From Candidatus Baltobacteraceae bacterium (GTDB lineage: Bacteria; Vulcanimicrobiota; Vulcanimicrobiia; Vulcanimicrobiales; Vulcanimicrobiaceae): a stretch of DNA of 64,000 nucleotides. Where the stretch lies: NCBI GenBank assembly GCA_036488875.1, contig DASXGW010000010.1, positions 1-64,000 of the forward strand, in the 5' to 3' direction. The notes below the pieces were generated by a model. That model worked only from the letters and a program-made list of their open reading frames with translations. It was not told the DNA's origin and ran no database searches. This document shows positions 24,817 to 34,578 of the stretch, piece by piece. A program made the translations under genes and the position numbers. The stretch's first letter is position 1; the number at the start of each line of letters is the position of its first letter.

Positions 24817-27496
24817 GAGCGAGAGGATGCGGCGGCGCTTTCAGTTCCGGAGACTCCATTTCCGCGATGAGATTGGCAACGAGACCGGTCCATCCGGTCT
24901 GGTGCGACGCGCCTAATCCGGCGCCCGTGTCGCCGTTGAAATACTCGTAGAAGAGTGCATACTCCCGCCAATGCGGATCCTCTTGCAGCTTTCGGTGGGC
25001 ACCCGCGAAGGGACGCCGGCCGCCGGCATCCTTCGTAAAAATAGAGACCAAGCGCCGTCTCAGCTCGTCGGCTACTTCGTCCAGCGATATCCGCCGGCCC
25101 GAACGAGTCGGGAACTCGACGGTGAACTCCTTGCCCAGATACTGGTGATACATTCGCAACGAACGGATGATCAGGAAGTTGATGGGAAACCAAATCGGAC
25201 CGCGCCAGTTGGAGTTGCTTCCAAACAGTTCCGTTTCCGATTCGGCGGGCTCGTAACCCACGCGAAACGCCATACCGTCGGCCGAAAGCCCGAAGGGCTG
25301 CTCGCGATGAATCTTGGAGAGCGCGCGGATGCCGTAGGGGCTCAGAAACTCGTCCTCGTCGAGCAGCCGCGCGAGGATGCTTTCTAAACGCTTGGAGTCG
25401 ACGACGGCCGCCATCTGCCGGTTCTGCGGTCCAACGACTTCGAACGTCTTCGCGAAGTCGGCTAAGTCGGGACGCCGGTCGAGCGTCCAAATCAAACGGT
25501 CCCTCACGCGAAGCAGCGGTCCGGTACCATCGCGTTCGCCGACGATAATCGCAAAGAGCGGGATCAACCCCACGACCGACCGGATCCGCATCGGCTCGCG
25601 TTCGCCGTTCGGGAACTGCATGTAATCGTAGTAGAACCCGTCTTCTTCGCACCACAGGCCGCCCCCGTACGAATGGATCGCCGAGTAAATGTAGATGAAG
25701 TGCGTCAAGAACTTCGCGAACATGTCCAGATACGTCGCGTCTTGCTCGGCGAGCTCGCCGGCCATTTCCATCATGGAGGCGCAGAACATCGCCATCCAGC
25801 TCGTTCCGTCGGATTGGTCGAGGCGATAGCCGGGCGGCAACGCTCCGCGATCGACCGCCCCGATGTTGTCGAGTCCCAGGAATCCGCCTTGGAATACGTT
25901 GTTGCCTTCGGCGTCCTTACGATTGACCCACCACGTAAAGTTCAACGCGAGCTTCTTGAACATGCGTTTGAGAAAGTCGCGGTCGCCCGCTCCGTAGAGA
26001 CGCCGCTCGACGTTATAGACGCGCAGCGCCGCCATCGCCAGCACCGGCGGATTGACGTCGCTAAAGGCCCACTCGTAAGCCGGAATCTGCCCGTTGGGAT
26101 GCATGTACCATTCCATGGTCAGCAGCTCGAGCTGATTTTTGGCAAAGTCGGGATCGATTAATGCCAGAGTTATCGCGTGAAAGCCGAGATCCCACGACGC
26201 GTACCACGGGTACTCCCACTTGTCGGGCATCGAGATCACGTCGTGGTTGTAGAGATGAATCCATTCGTGATTGCGGCCGTGCCAGCGCGAATCCGGCGGT
26301 GCGGGGCCGGCCGGATCGCCGCTGAGCCACTCGAAGACCGAGTAGCGGTAGAGTTGTTTCGACCATAGCATTCCGGCAAACGCTTGACGCTGCACCGCGA
26401 GCAGTTCGCGCGACGTCGACGGCGTTCCGAGTCCCGCGTAAAAGCGATCGGCTTCGGCAACGCGCTCGTCAAAGACGCCGTCGAACCCAGCACCGAGCGG
26501 ATCGGCGTCAACGGCATTGCACATGCGCATACGCAGCACGCGCTTTTCGCCGGGCCCGAGCACGAGACGATAATATGCCGCAGCCTTCGTCCCCGTTCGC
26601 TCCGGATTGACTGCCCCCTGATCGCCGTGAACGACGTAAGCGTCGAACCCGTCTTTTGTGAACGGCGTTGCGTTCGGCACGCCCCAAAGGGCCTCGAAGT
26701 TGGTATCGTTCTCCGTAAACAGCGGCGTGGCGCCGGCTTCGCAGTAGAGGTACCGGTTACCGAGCTTCTTATCGAGGGCGCGAAAGACCAGCATTTCGTC
26801 GCGCCCGTCGTCCAGTAAAATCGAAGGCTTCTTCGGATGGCTCCCGCCGACCCAGGCCCACATATTTCTAAACCACCACGTCGGCAACGCGTGCAGCTCC
26901 GCCGGCGCCGATCCCCGGTTGACCACCGTCAAACGGATGAGCATGTCGTCGGGCGCCGCCTTCGCGTATTCCATGAAGATGTCGAAATATTCGTCGCGAT
27001 CGAAAATGCCGGTGTCGATCAACTCGAACTCGGGCTCCTTGCGGGTCCGGCGCGCGTTTTCGGCGCGCAGGCGCGCGTAGGGGAACTCCGCTTGCGGATA
27101 TTTGTAGAGCGCCTTCATGTAGGCGTGCGTCGGCAAATTGTCGAGGTAGAAGTAGTATTCCTTGACGTCTTCGCCGTGATTGCCCTCGGCGTTCGTGAGG
27201 CCGAAATAGCGCTCTTTCAAAAACGGATCGGCGCCGTTCCAAAACGCAAACGCAAAGCAGAGATACTGGCGGTCGTCGGAGACTCCGGCGATGCCGTCTT
27301 CGCCCCATCGATACGCGCGCAAGCGCGCTTGATCGAACGGAAAGGATTCCCAGGCGGTCTGTCCGGCGCTGTAATCTTCGCGCACCGTGCCCCATTGGCG
27401 GTCGCTGAGATACGGTCCCCAGAAGCGCCAATCTGCAATGCCGGTCCGCGCTTGGTATAAGCGTTCGCGTTCCGGATTGCCCTCGATGACTTTCAC
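24800..27496 (-). CDS. GH63-type glucosidase (MGH1-like)
   Basis: 898 residues starting at a GTG (27496). The N-terminal part is a beta-rich domain (W-G-P-Y-L-S-D-R-Q-W-G-T-V-R-E-D-Y). From about residue 420 comes an (alpha/alpha)6 barrel with W-E-Y-P-W-Y-A-S-W-D-L-G-F-H and S-Y-G-G-G-L-W-C-E-E-D-G-F-Y-Y-D, and later F-G-S-N-S-N-W-R-G-P-I-W-F-P-I-N. This matches the MGH1/GH63 glucosidase family, which includes glucosylglycerate and mannosylglycerate hydrolases. No signal peptide, so cytoplasmic. Substrate not determinable, but a compatible-solute or alpha-glucoside substrate is plausible. Embedded in a translation/repair operon. Confidence 0.85.
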   Translation of the reverse strand: MKVIEGNPERERLYQARTGIADWRFWGPYLSDRQWGTVREDYSAGQTAWESFPFDQARLRAYRWGEDGIAGVSDDRQYLCFAFAFWNGADPFLKERYFGLTNAEGNHGEDVKEYYFYLDNLPTHAYMKALYKYPQAEFPYARLRAENARRTRKEPEFELIDTGIFDRDEYFDIFMEYAKAAPDDMLIRLTVVNRGSAPAELHALPTWWFRNMWAWVGGSHPKKPSILLDDGRDEMLVFRALDKKLGNRYLYCEAGATPLFTENDTNFEALWGVPNATPFTKDGFDAYVVHGDQGAVNPERTGTKAAAYYRLVLGPGEKRVLRMRMCNAVDADPLGAGFDGVFDERVAEADRFYAGLGTPSTSRELLAVQRQAFAGMLWSKQLYRYSVFEWLSGDPAGPAPPDSRWHGRNHEWIHLYNHDVISMPDKWEYPWYASWDLGFHAITLALIDPDFAKNQLELLTMEWYMHPNGQIPAYEWAFSDVNPPVLAMAALRVYNVERRLYGAGDRDFLKRMFKKLALNFTWWVNRKDAEGNNVFQGGFLGLDNIGAVDRGALPPGYRLDQSDGTSWMAMFCASMMEMAGELAEQDATYLDMFAKFLTHFIYIYSAIHSYGGGLWCEEDGFYYDYMQFPNGEREPMRIRSVVGLIPLFAIIVGERDGTGPLLRVRDRLIWTLDRRPDLADFAKTFEVVGPQNRQMAAVVDSKRLESILARLLDEDEFLSPYGIRALSKIHREQPFGLSADGMAFRVGYEPAESETELFGSNSNWRGPIWFPINFLIIRSLRMYHQYLGKEFTVEFPTRSGRRISLDEVADELRRRLVSIFTKDAGGRRPFAGAHRKLQEDPHWREYALFYEYFNGDTGAGLGASHQTGWTGLVANLIAEMESPELKAPPHPLAHDRNA

Positions 27497-27505
27497 GTAA
27501 GGAGC

Positions 27506-29866
27506 TTACGAAAGGTCGACGATCGTGACTCCATGGGATCCCTCGTTTTCGTTACCGTAACGAACGCTCTTTACCGACGGATGCGCGCGCAAATACTCCT
27601 GCAAGCCTCGCCCGAGCATCCCGGTTCCCTTTCCATGGATCAATCGCAGCGGCGAGTTCCCGGCCAACACGGCTTCGTCGATCCACCGCTCCACGAGAGG
27701 CTCGGCCTCCACGAAGCGTTTTCCACGCACGTCTAATTCGGCGAGCGCTCGACTTGCCGCTTCCATGCGGGCCGCCTGTGCCCCCGCCGCTCGCTCGGGT
27801 TTCGGCCGAGCTCCTCCTCCTTCGCGTCTTACGTCGCTCTTTTTGACGACCGTTTTCATCGGCCCAATCGCCACCAGCAGCGTGTCGCCGTAATCCTCGG
27901 CGACGCTGCCGCTTTGGCCCAACGAGCCGACCCGCACGCGGTCACCGGGTGCAAAGCTTCCGGCGTCGCCCTCGGGGCCGGCTTCCGGCTCGATACCGAG
28001 ATCGCGATGGATCGCATCGAGCGTCTGTGCGAGCAGGGTCGACTGCGACGGGGTCACCTTCGCGCGTCCGCGCCCGCCCGATTCCTCGGCGCGACGCTCG
28101 AGCTCGCGCACAAACTCCCGTAATGCCTGCGCAACGCGCTCGTCGGCCTTCTCCGCGAAGGCGCGGCGCTGCACGTCGAACTCCTCGCGATCGCGCCGCA
28201 ACCGTTCGCGCTCCCGCCGCTCGGCTTCGCGCTCGCTCTCCAGCCGCTCGCGCTCCGCTTGCAGCGCCGCGTTTTGCGTCGATAGCTCGGCCAGCGCGGA
28301 TTCGTAGTCGCGCTCGCGCGTATCGAGTAAGCGCTGCGCGCGTTCGACGATCGCGTCGCCGATACCCAATGCGCTCGCTAAGGGAAACGCCAGCGATTGA
28401 CCCGGCGCGCCCACGTCGAGATGGAACGTCGGACGAAACGATTGCGGATCGAACCGCACGCTCGCATTGGCGACACCCGGCGTCGCGTGCGCGAACAACT
28501 TGAGCTCCGTTGCGTGCGTGGTCACGATTCCGCGCGCGCCGCGTTCCAGCAGCCGCTCGAGCATCGCGACCGCGAGCGCGGCTCCGGCGGTCGGCTCCGT
28601 TCCTCCGCCGATTTCGTCGATCATTACGAGCGTGCGTCCGCCGGCGCGCTCGAGCATTTCACGCATTCGCTGCAGATGGGCCGAGAACGTCGAGGCGTTG
28701 GCCGCGATCGACTGCTCGTCGCCGATATCGGCGATCAGGCACTCGAACCGCCCGATCTCGCTGCCCTGCGAGGCCGGCACCTGCATGCCGCAATACGTCA
28801 TGATGACCAGCAGTCCGACCATCTTGAGCGCGACGCTCTTGCCGCCCATGTTGGGTCCGCTGATGACCAGCAGCCGCGTCGATCCGTCGAGCGAGAGCGA
28901 TTGCGGTACGGCTCGGTCGCCCAAGAGCGGATGTCTTCCTCGCACGACGACGATCGTGGGATCGTCGCTGAGCACCGGGGCCGACGCATCCATCGATTGC
29001 GCGACGCGCGCCTTGGCAACGAGCAAATCGACGGCGGCGAGCATCTCGACGTTCGTCTCGATCGCGCCCGACGCCGCGCCGGTACGGTTCGAAAGATCTT
29101 CGAGGATCCGTTGAACTTCGCGTTCTTCTTCGATGCGCAGGGTTCGCACGCGATTGTTCGTCTCGAGCGCGGCCAGCGGCTCGACGAACAGCGTCTGACC
29201 GCTCGAACTCGTGTCGTGCACGATACCGGGCAGCATGCCGGAAAACTCCGCCTTGACCGGAACGACGAAGCGGCCTTCGCGAATCGTCACGACGCTGTCT
29301 TGAATGGCCTTGGCGTACTTCGCGGATTTGAGAATCGCGCCGACGCGTTCGCGCGCTTCGTTTTGCGCCTGCACGATGGACTTGCGAATGCGCGCGAGCG
29401 CCGGCGAGGCACGGTCGAGGATCGCACCGCGTTCGTCGATCGCGTCGAGAATCGCGCGCTGCAGATCGCGAAGCGGCGCGTACCCCGCCACGACGGCGGC
29501 GAGTTCGGTGCTTTCGCGCACGGCTACATGCGCGGCGGCAGCCGCGGCGATCGCATCGCCGATGCCGCGAAGATCGCTCGGCGCCAACGTACGTCCGAGG
29601 GCGGCGCCTTGCGTGAGTTCGGCCGTATCGATCGCCGGCATGACGTGCAGATCGGCACCGGCGACGAGCTCGCGCGTCGCGGCGGTTTGCGCTTGCGCCT
29701 CGCGTACCGCTTGGAAACTCTCGAACGGCGCGAGCGCCTCGGCAAACCCGCGCCCTCGCTGGGTTCGCGTCGCGGCGACGACCCGCTCGCGCACGCTCGC
29801 AAAATCGAGCGCGTCGAGGGTACGCCGGTCGGTTAAACTACCCGAGCTTTCTTCGTAAGAGCTCAT
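27506..29866 (-). CDS. mutS2: MutS2 family ATPase/endonuclease with Smr domain
   Basis: 786 residues. Core ATPase with Walker A G-P-N-M-G-G-K-S, the S-T-F-S-A-H signature and Walker B L-V-M-I-D-E-I-G-G-G-T-E-P; a long Arg/Glu-rich coiled coil (about residues 510-600); a C-terminal Smr domain with L-D-V-R-G and H-G-K-G-T-G-M-L. MutS2 acts on recombination intermediates and, in some bacteria (as RqcU), on collided ribosomes, not in mismatch repair. It lacks the mismatch-reading N-terminal domain. The start overlaps gatB by 29 bases. Confidence 0.95.
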   Translation of the reverse strand: MSSYEESSGSLTDRRTLDALDFASVRERVVAATRTQRGRGFAEALAPFESFQAVREAQAQTAATRELVAGADLHVMPAIDTAELTQGAALGRTLAPSDLRGIGDAIAAAAAAHVAVRESTELAAVVAGYAPLRDLQRAILDAIDERGAILDRASPALARIRKSIVQAQNEARERVGAILKSAKYAKAIQDSVVTIREGRFVVPVKAEFSGMLPGIVHDTSSSGQTLFVEPLAALETNNRVRTLRIEEEREVQRILEDLSNRTGAASGAIETNVEMLAAVDLLVAKARVAQSMDASAPVLSDDPTIVVVRGRHPLLGDRAVPQSLSLDGSTRLLVISGPNMGGKSVALKMVGLLVIMTYCGMQVPASQGSEIGRFECLIADIGDEQSIAANASTFSAHLQRMREMLERAGGRTLVMIDEIGGGTEPTAGAALAVAMLERLLERGARGIVTTHATELKLFAHATPGVANASVRFDPQSFRPTFHLDVGAPGQSLAFPLASALGIGDAIVERAQRLLDTRERDYESALAELSTQNAALQAERERLESEREAERRERERLRRDREEFDVQRRAFAEKADERVAQALREFVRELERRAEESGGRGRAKVTPSQSTLLAQTLDAIHRDLGIEPEAGPEGDAGSFAPGDRVRVGSLGQSGSVAEDYGDTLLVAIGPMKTVVKKSDVRREGGGARPKPERAAGAQAARMEAASRALAELDVRGKRFVEAEPLVERWIDEAVLAGNSPLRLIHGKGTGMLGRGLQEYLRAHPSVKSVRYGNENEGSHGVTIVDLS

Positions 29867-31310
29867 TGACGAGCGCCGGATCGGCTTTACCGCGCGACGC
29901 TTTCATCACTTGGCCGACGAGGAATCCGCCGACGTTGGTCTTGCCCGCTTTATAATCGGCCACGACTTTTTCGTTTGCCGCGATCACGTCGTCAACGAAT
30001 TTCTCGATGGCCGCCGGATCGCTGGTCTGCGCGAGCCCTTCCGCCTGGACGATCGACTTCGGCGAGCCGGCGCCTTCCCACATGCGCGCGAGCAGCTCTT
30101 TGGCGATCTTCGAATTAATCGACTTCCCTTCGACGAGCACGATGAGCTCGGCGAGGTGTTCGGGCGATACTTTCGACTCGGCGACCGGCGTTTGCGTTTC
30201 GTTCGCCAAACGCGAGAGCTCGCCGAGAACGAAGTTCTTGGCCTGCTGAGGATGATTGCTCGCGGTGACGACGCGCTCGAAGTACTCCGCAAGCGGCACG
30301 TTGTCGATGAGCTGCGTCGCCTGCTTGGGTTCGAGTCCGTACTCCGCGGTGTAACGCTCGAAACGTTTCCAGGGCAGTTCCGGGAGTGACGCGCGAATCT
30401 TCTCCACCGTCTCGGGGACGATTTCCATCGGTACCAGGTCGGGATCGGGAAAGTACCGATAATCGTGCGCGAGCTCTTTGCTGCGCATAGAATGGGTTAC
30501 GCCGTTGACTTCGTCCCAGCCGCGCGTCTCCTGAACGATGCGGCCGCCCGATTCGACGATCTCGATCTGACGCGCGATCTCGCTTTCGATCGCGCGATGA
30601 ACCGAGCGAAACGAGTTCATGTTCTTGATCTCGGTCTTGGTGCCGAGCTCGCTCGATCCGACGGGACGAATCGATACGTTGGCATCGCAGCGCAGCGAGC
30701 CTTCTTCCATTTTGACGTCGCTTACGCCCAGTGCGAGCAGCGTGCGGCGCAGCGCTTCGAGATACGCGACCGCGTCTTGCGCGCCGTAAATCTCGGGCTC
30801 CGAAACGCACTCCATGAGGGGCACGCCCGCACGGTTGAAATCGACGAGCGAATACGCACTGCCGGCGATGCGGCCGTCGCCCGAACCGGCATGCGTCGAT
30901 TTTCCGGTATCCTCTTCGAGGTGAATGCGCACGAGACGGCAAGCGTTCATCGTGCCGTCCTCGCGCCAGAACTTCACCTCGCCGCCCAACGTCAGCGGCA
31001 TGTCGTACTGGGAAATCTGATAGTCTTTGGGCATGTCCGGATAGAAGTAGTTCTTCCGGTCGAACTTCGAGAAGGCGGGAATCTGCGCGCCGAATGCCAG
31101 CCCCGAGCGAATGACGTGCTCGATCGCAACGCCGTTAGCGACGGGAAGCGAACCCGGCATCCCGAGACAGACCGGGCAAACCTTCGTGTTCGGCTCCCCG
31201 CCGAACTCGTTGGCGCAGCCGCAGAACATCTTCGTCGCCGTCTTGAGCTCGACGTGACACTCGATCCCAATAACGGCCTGGTATTTGCGCTCTAGCAACG
31301 TCTGACTCAC
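29838..31310 (-). CDS. gatB: Asp-tRNA(Asn)/Glu-tRNA(Gln) amidotransferase subunit B
   Basis: 490 residues. Kinase/transamidase subunit that phosphorylates and amidates misacylated Glu-tRNA(Gln) or Asp-tRNA(Asn). Signature Y-x-A-V-I-G-I-E-C-H-V-E-L, the zinc site C-G-C ... C-P-V-C-L-G-M-P-G-S-L-P-V, R-K-N-Y-F-Y-P-D-M-P-K and a C-terminal GatB/Yqey tail domain ending L-V-N-E-L-L-R-R-K-L. Follows gatA with a four-base gap. Confidence 0.97.
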   Translation of the reverse strand: MSQTLLERKYQAVIGIECHVELKTATKMFCGCANEFGGEPNTKVCPVCLGMPGSLPVANGVAIEHVIRSGLAFGAQIPAFSKFDRKNYFYPDMPKDYQISQYDMPLTLGGEVKFWREDGTMNACRLVRIHLEEDTGKSTHAGSGDGRIAGSAYSLVDFNRAGVPLMECVSEPEIYGAQDAVAYLEALRRTLLALGVSDVKMEEGSLRCDANVSIRPVGSSELGTKTEIKNMNSFRSVHRAIESEIARQIEIVESGGRIVQETRGWDEVNGVTHSMRSKELAHDYRYFPDPDLVPMEIVPETVEKIRASLPELPWKRFERYTAEYGLEPKQATQLIDNVPLAEYFERVVTASNHPQQAKNFVLGELSRLANETQTPVAESKVSPEHLAELIVLVEGKSINSKIAKELLARMWEGAGSPKSIVQAEGLAQTSDPAAIEKFVDDVIAANEKVVADYKAGKTNVGGFLVGQVMKASRGKADPALVNELLRRKLG

Positions 31311-31314
31311 GCCT

Positions 31315-32799
31315 TTACACCTCGCTTACCTGCGGTTTGTGCTTGAGCGCGTGCTGCGTCGCCCGCTCGTAGGCGTGCGCGGCACCGAGCAGCAGCTTCT
31401 CGCTAAAAATCGGCGCGCACAACTGCAAACCCATCGGCAACGGACGCGTTCCGCCGGGCGGCGTCACCCATCCGCACGGAACCGAAAGCGCCGGGAGACC
31501 GGCGAGCGACATCGGGATCGTGTAGTAGTCCATCATGTACATGCTGTACGGATCGCTCTTGGCGTTGAACGCGAACGCCGGCGAGCTGGCCGCGGGACAC
31601 GCGATGAGGTCGACGTCTTCGAACGCCTTTTCGAAGTCGCGGGCGACGAGCGTACGTGCCTTCTGCGCCCTGACGTAATACGCGTCGTAGTAGCCGCTCG
31701 ACAGCGCGTACGTACCGATCAAGATCCGGCGCTTGACTTCCGGACCGAACCCGGCCGCTCGCGTCTGCTCGTACATCGCCTGCACGTCCTGGGCCTCGAC
31801 GCGCAGCCCGTAACGCACGCCGTCGAAGCGCGCTAGATTCGACGAGCACTCCGCCGGCGCAATCAGATAGTACGTCGCCAAGCCGTAGTCGGCGGTCGGC
31901 AGCGAGACGTCGTGCAGCTCGGCGCCGAGCGCTTCCAGGTCGTGATACGCGCGGTCGTAGACTTCGTCGATATCGTCGCCGAGCTCGCGCGTGTCGAACT
32001 GCCGCACGATGCCGATCTTCAGACCGCTCAACGATTCGAGCAAGCCGTTGGCCGTTGGCTCCACCGGGCGATCGATCGACGTGGAATCCATGGGATCGTG
32101 ACCGGCTATGGCGTCGTAGACGAGCGCCGCGTCTTCCACGGTACGCGTAAGCGGGCCGATCTGATCCAGACTCGAGGCAAAGGCGATGAGACCGTACCGC
32201 GACACGCGGCCGTACGTCGGCTTGAATCCGATCAGGTTACAGAACGCACCCGGCTCGCGAATCGATCCGCCGGTGTCGCTGCCGAGTGCGATGGCCGCTT
32301 CGTATGCCCCTACCGCGGCAGCCGAACCGCCGCTCGATCCGCCCGGAACGCGGTCGAGATCGTACGGGTTGCGCGTGACGCCGAGCGCGGAGTTCTCGCA
32401 CGAACTGCCCATCGCGAACTCGTCCATATTAGCCTTGCCGACGACGATCGCGCCGGCATTGACGAGCCGCTGCACCGCCGTCGCGGTGTACGGAGCGATC
32501 CATCGTTCGAGAATCTTGCTGCCGCACGTCGTGCGCGTACCGGTCAAGCACATGTTGTCCTTGACGGCGAGACTGACGCCGGCCAGCGGCAGACGTTCGC
32601 CGGCGCGCACGCGCGCGTCGACGAGATCGGCCTGCGCGCGAGCGTCGCCGTGCAGCGGCGTCAGGAACGCGCCGACACGGCTCTCGACGCGATCGATCTG
32701 TGCCAACGCGGCGCCGGCTGCTTCGCGCGCGGAGAGCGAACCCCCGTTGACCTCGCGCGCGATCTGCGCGGCGGAACGCTCGACGATCTCGGTCGACAT
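31315..32799 (-). CDS. gatA: Asp-tRNA(Asn)/Glu-tRNA(Gln) amidotransferase subunit A
   Basis: 494 residues from the ATG at 32799 (M-S-T-E-I-V-E-R-S), two bases after the gatC stop. Amidase-signature enzyme releasing ammonia from glutamine. The Ser-cisSer-Lys triad is readable: Lys in L-A-V-K-D-N, the cis-Ser in P-G-G-S-S-G-G-S and the nucleophile in G-S-D-T-G-G-S-I-R-E-P. Makes the GatCAB complex with its neighbours. Confidence 0.97.
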   Translation of the reverse strand: MSTEIVERSAAQIAREVNGGSLSAREAAGAALAQIDRVESRVGAFLTPLHGDARAQADLVDARVRAGERLPLAGVSLAVKDNMCLTGTRTTCGSKILERWIAPYTATAVQRLVNAGAIVVGKANMDEFAMGSSCENSALGVTRNPYDLDRVPGGSSGGSAAAVGAYEAAIALGSDTGGSIREPGAFCNLIGFKPTYGRVSRYGLIAFASSLDQIGPLTRTVEDAALVYDAIAGHDPMDSTSIDRPVEPTANGLLESLSGLKIGIVRQFDTRELGDDIDEVYDRAYHDLEALGAELHDVSLPTADYGLATYYLIAPAECSSNLARFDGVRYGLRVEAQDVQAMYEQTRAAGFGPEVKRRILIGTYALSSGYYDAYYVRAQKARTLVARDFEKAFEDVDLIACPAASSPAFAFNAKSDPYSMYMMDYYTIPMSLAGLPALSVPCGWVTPPGGTRPLPMGLQLCAPIFSEKLLLGAAHAYERATQHALKHKPQVSEV

Positions 32800-32801
32800 C
32801 G

Positions 32802-33095
32802 TCACTGCTCCGCGATGATCCGCGGCACGCGGAAGAACGCGCCTTGGCGTTGCGGCGCACCTGCGAGTACCGTCTCGCGGTCGAGACACGGCTGCACGGT
32901 GTCCTCGCGCTCGACGTTACGCGACTCCACGACTTGAGCGGTTGCCGGCACGGCGTTCGTGTCGAGTTCGCCGAGCCGGTTGACGTGCTCGAGCAAATCG
33001 GCGAGCTGCGCGCCGAACCGGTCGACCTCTTCGTCGGTCAACGCGATGCGCGCGAGTTTTGCAACGTAGCGGACGTCAATCTTTTCGGATGACAA
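32802..33095 (-). CDS. gatC: Asp-tRNA(Asn)/Glu-tRNA(Gln) amidotransferase subunit C
   Basis: 97 residues. Small wrap-around subunit of GatCAB: V-R-Y-V-A-K-L-A-R-I-A-L-T-D-E-E, then the belt loop and C-terminal segment V-L-A-G-A-P-Q-R-Q-G-A-F-F-R-V-P-R-I-I. The start lies inside the last 20 bases of the upstream methyltransferase gene. Confidence 0.95.
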   Translation of the reverse strand: MSSEKIDVRYVAKLARIALTDEEVDRFGAQLADLLEHVNRLGELDTNAVPATAQVVESRNVEREDTVQPCLDRETVLAGAPQRQGAFFRVPRIIAEQ

Positions 33096-34578
33096 AATCA
33101 GGATACTCCGGGCGGTCGTATGCGAATCGGTCGTCGGCAGGCCACGCTGCCGGCGGAGGAGCCCCTTCGAAAGCGTCCTCGACGGTTATCCGCGCCGCCC
33201 CGGCCTCGTTGTAGAGCGTGACCAGGGTCTCGACGTGCCCCGTCTGCGGGAACATGTCGAACGGCTGCACGACGCCGAAGCGATACCCTTTGGCCGTTAG
33301 GAACTTTAAATCCCGGGCCAAGGTCGCCGGATCGCACGACAGGTACCAGATGTTTGGAACGCCCGCTGCAGCAACCGCACCGAGCGTCGCCTCGTCCGAG
33401 CCTTTGCGCGGCGGGTCCAAGAAGACGATTTGCGCGCGGCGCATCACGTCACGCCCTTCGGAGCGGCGGAGAACCTCCTCGACGCGTCCGCTACAGACTC
33501 GCACGCGGTCCTGCAGCCCGTTGAGCTCGGCATTCTCGACGGCCTCCGCGACGGCGCTCGCATTCTCCTCGACGCCGAAAACGTCGCAGCCGTGTTTGGC
33601 AAAAAAGAGCGCGAACGTGCCGGCTCCGCAATAGAGATCGACCACACGGCGAGGTACAGTCAAACCTGGTTTCATGAACTCGAAGATGCGGCCGACGATC
33701 TCCACGTTGACTTGAAAGAACGACGCGGCGGAAACACGGTAACGGATTCCGTGGATCGTCTCTTCGATCTCGGGCGTTCCGGCCAATACCCGCTGCCGGC
33801 GCCCCAGGATGGCGTTCTCGCTGGTGAGGTCGTACGAGTTGGTGACGCCGACGACACCGGGGAGACGCGCTTGCAGCGCCGTGGCGCCGCGTTCGACGGC
33901 GTCGGATGCGCGATCGGTCGTGACGGTAAACACGGCTTGTCCGGTCGCGCGCGCGGCACGCGCTACGACGTGACGCGCGGGTTCGAGCGCGCCTGCGATT
34001 TCTTCGTCCAGACGGCCGGCGTTGAGACGACCGACGTAGTCGCTGAGCTGCGGCATCACGATCGGGCACGCGTCGATCGGAACGACCTCGTGCGAGCGCT
34101 GCTTGTAAAAGCCGATCGACGGAAGCTGCGAGCGGTGCTCGACGACCAGCGACATCTTGTTGCGATAGTTGCGCGGCGCGTTCATGCCGATCGTGTCCCG
34201 CACCGCGACGTCTGCGAATCCGCCGATGCGCTGGAGCGCGTTTTGTACGACGTCGCGTTTCCACGCCAACTGTGCGGGGTAGCTGAGGTGCTGCACTTGG
34301 CAGCCACCGCACACGCCGAACACCGAACAAAACGGCTGCACGCGGTACGGCGAGCCCGAAATCAACCGGATGAGATCGGCGACGGCATACTTTTGTTTCA
34401 CCGTCGCGATCGCGACGCGTGCGGTCTCGCGCGGAAGCGGACCGAAACAGAAAACGGCCATCCCGCCGGCGCGACCGACGGCTTGCCCGTTTGAAAGCAG
34501 ATCGGTGAAGGTAACCTCGAGCTCCGCTCCGGGGCGAAGCGAAGAGGTTCGTTTAGGCGCTGTGTCTCTGCTCGTCAA
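33076..34578 (-). CDS. RlmD/RumA-type 23S rRNA (uracil-5-)-methyltransferase
   Basis: 500 residues. The N-terminal TRAM-like domain (residues 15-75) is followed by an iron-sulfur motif: F-C-S-V-F-G-V-C-G-G-C-Q with the fourth cysteine in D-A-C-P-I. The SAM-binding half shows V-D-L-Y-C-G-A-G-T-F-A-L and V-F-L-D-P-P-R-K-G. The catalytic cysteine is in Y-L-S-C-D-P-A-T-L-A-R-D-L, and a terminal Q-P-F-D-M-F-P-Q-T-G-H-V-E-T follows. It methylates C5 of a uridine, most likely in 23S rRNA; the exact position cannot be told. Starts 26 bases inside the upstream small gene. Confidence 0.92.
   Translation of the reverse strand: MTSRDTAPKRTSSLRPGAELEVTFTDLLSNGQAVGRAGGMAVFCFGPLPRETARVAIATVKQKYAVADLIRLISGSPYRVQPFCSVFGVCGGCQVQHLSYPAQLAWKRDVVQNALQRIGGFADVAVRDTIGMNAPRNYRNKMSLVVEHRSQLPSIGFYKQRSHEVVPIDACPIVMPQLSDYVGRLNAGRLDEEIAGALEPARHVVARAARATGQAVFTVTTDRASDAVERGATALQARLPGVVGVTNSYDLTSENAILGRRQRVLAGTPEIEETIHGIRYRVSAASFFQVNVEIVGRIFEFMKPGLTVPRRVVDLYCGAGTFALFFAKHGCDVFGVEENASAVAEAVENAELNGLQDRVRVCSGRVEEVLRRSEGRDVMRRAQIVFLDPPRKGSDEATLGAVAAAGVPNIWYLSCDPATLARDLKFLTAKGYRFGVVQPFDMFPQTGHVETLVTLYNEAGAARITVEDAFEGAPPPAAWPADDRFAYDRPEYPDFVIRKD

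Noticed and set aside
28397-29836. 479-codon plus-strand open frame opposite mutS2
   Set aside because: Arg/His/Asp-rich shadow of a well-conserved gene, no domain and no ribosome site.
30325-30345. tRNA T-loop-like GGTTCGAGTCC
   Set aside because: Lies inside gatB coding sequence with no acceptor or anticodon stem around it.
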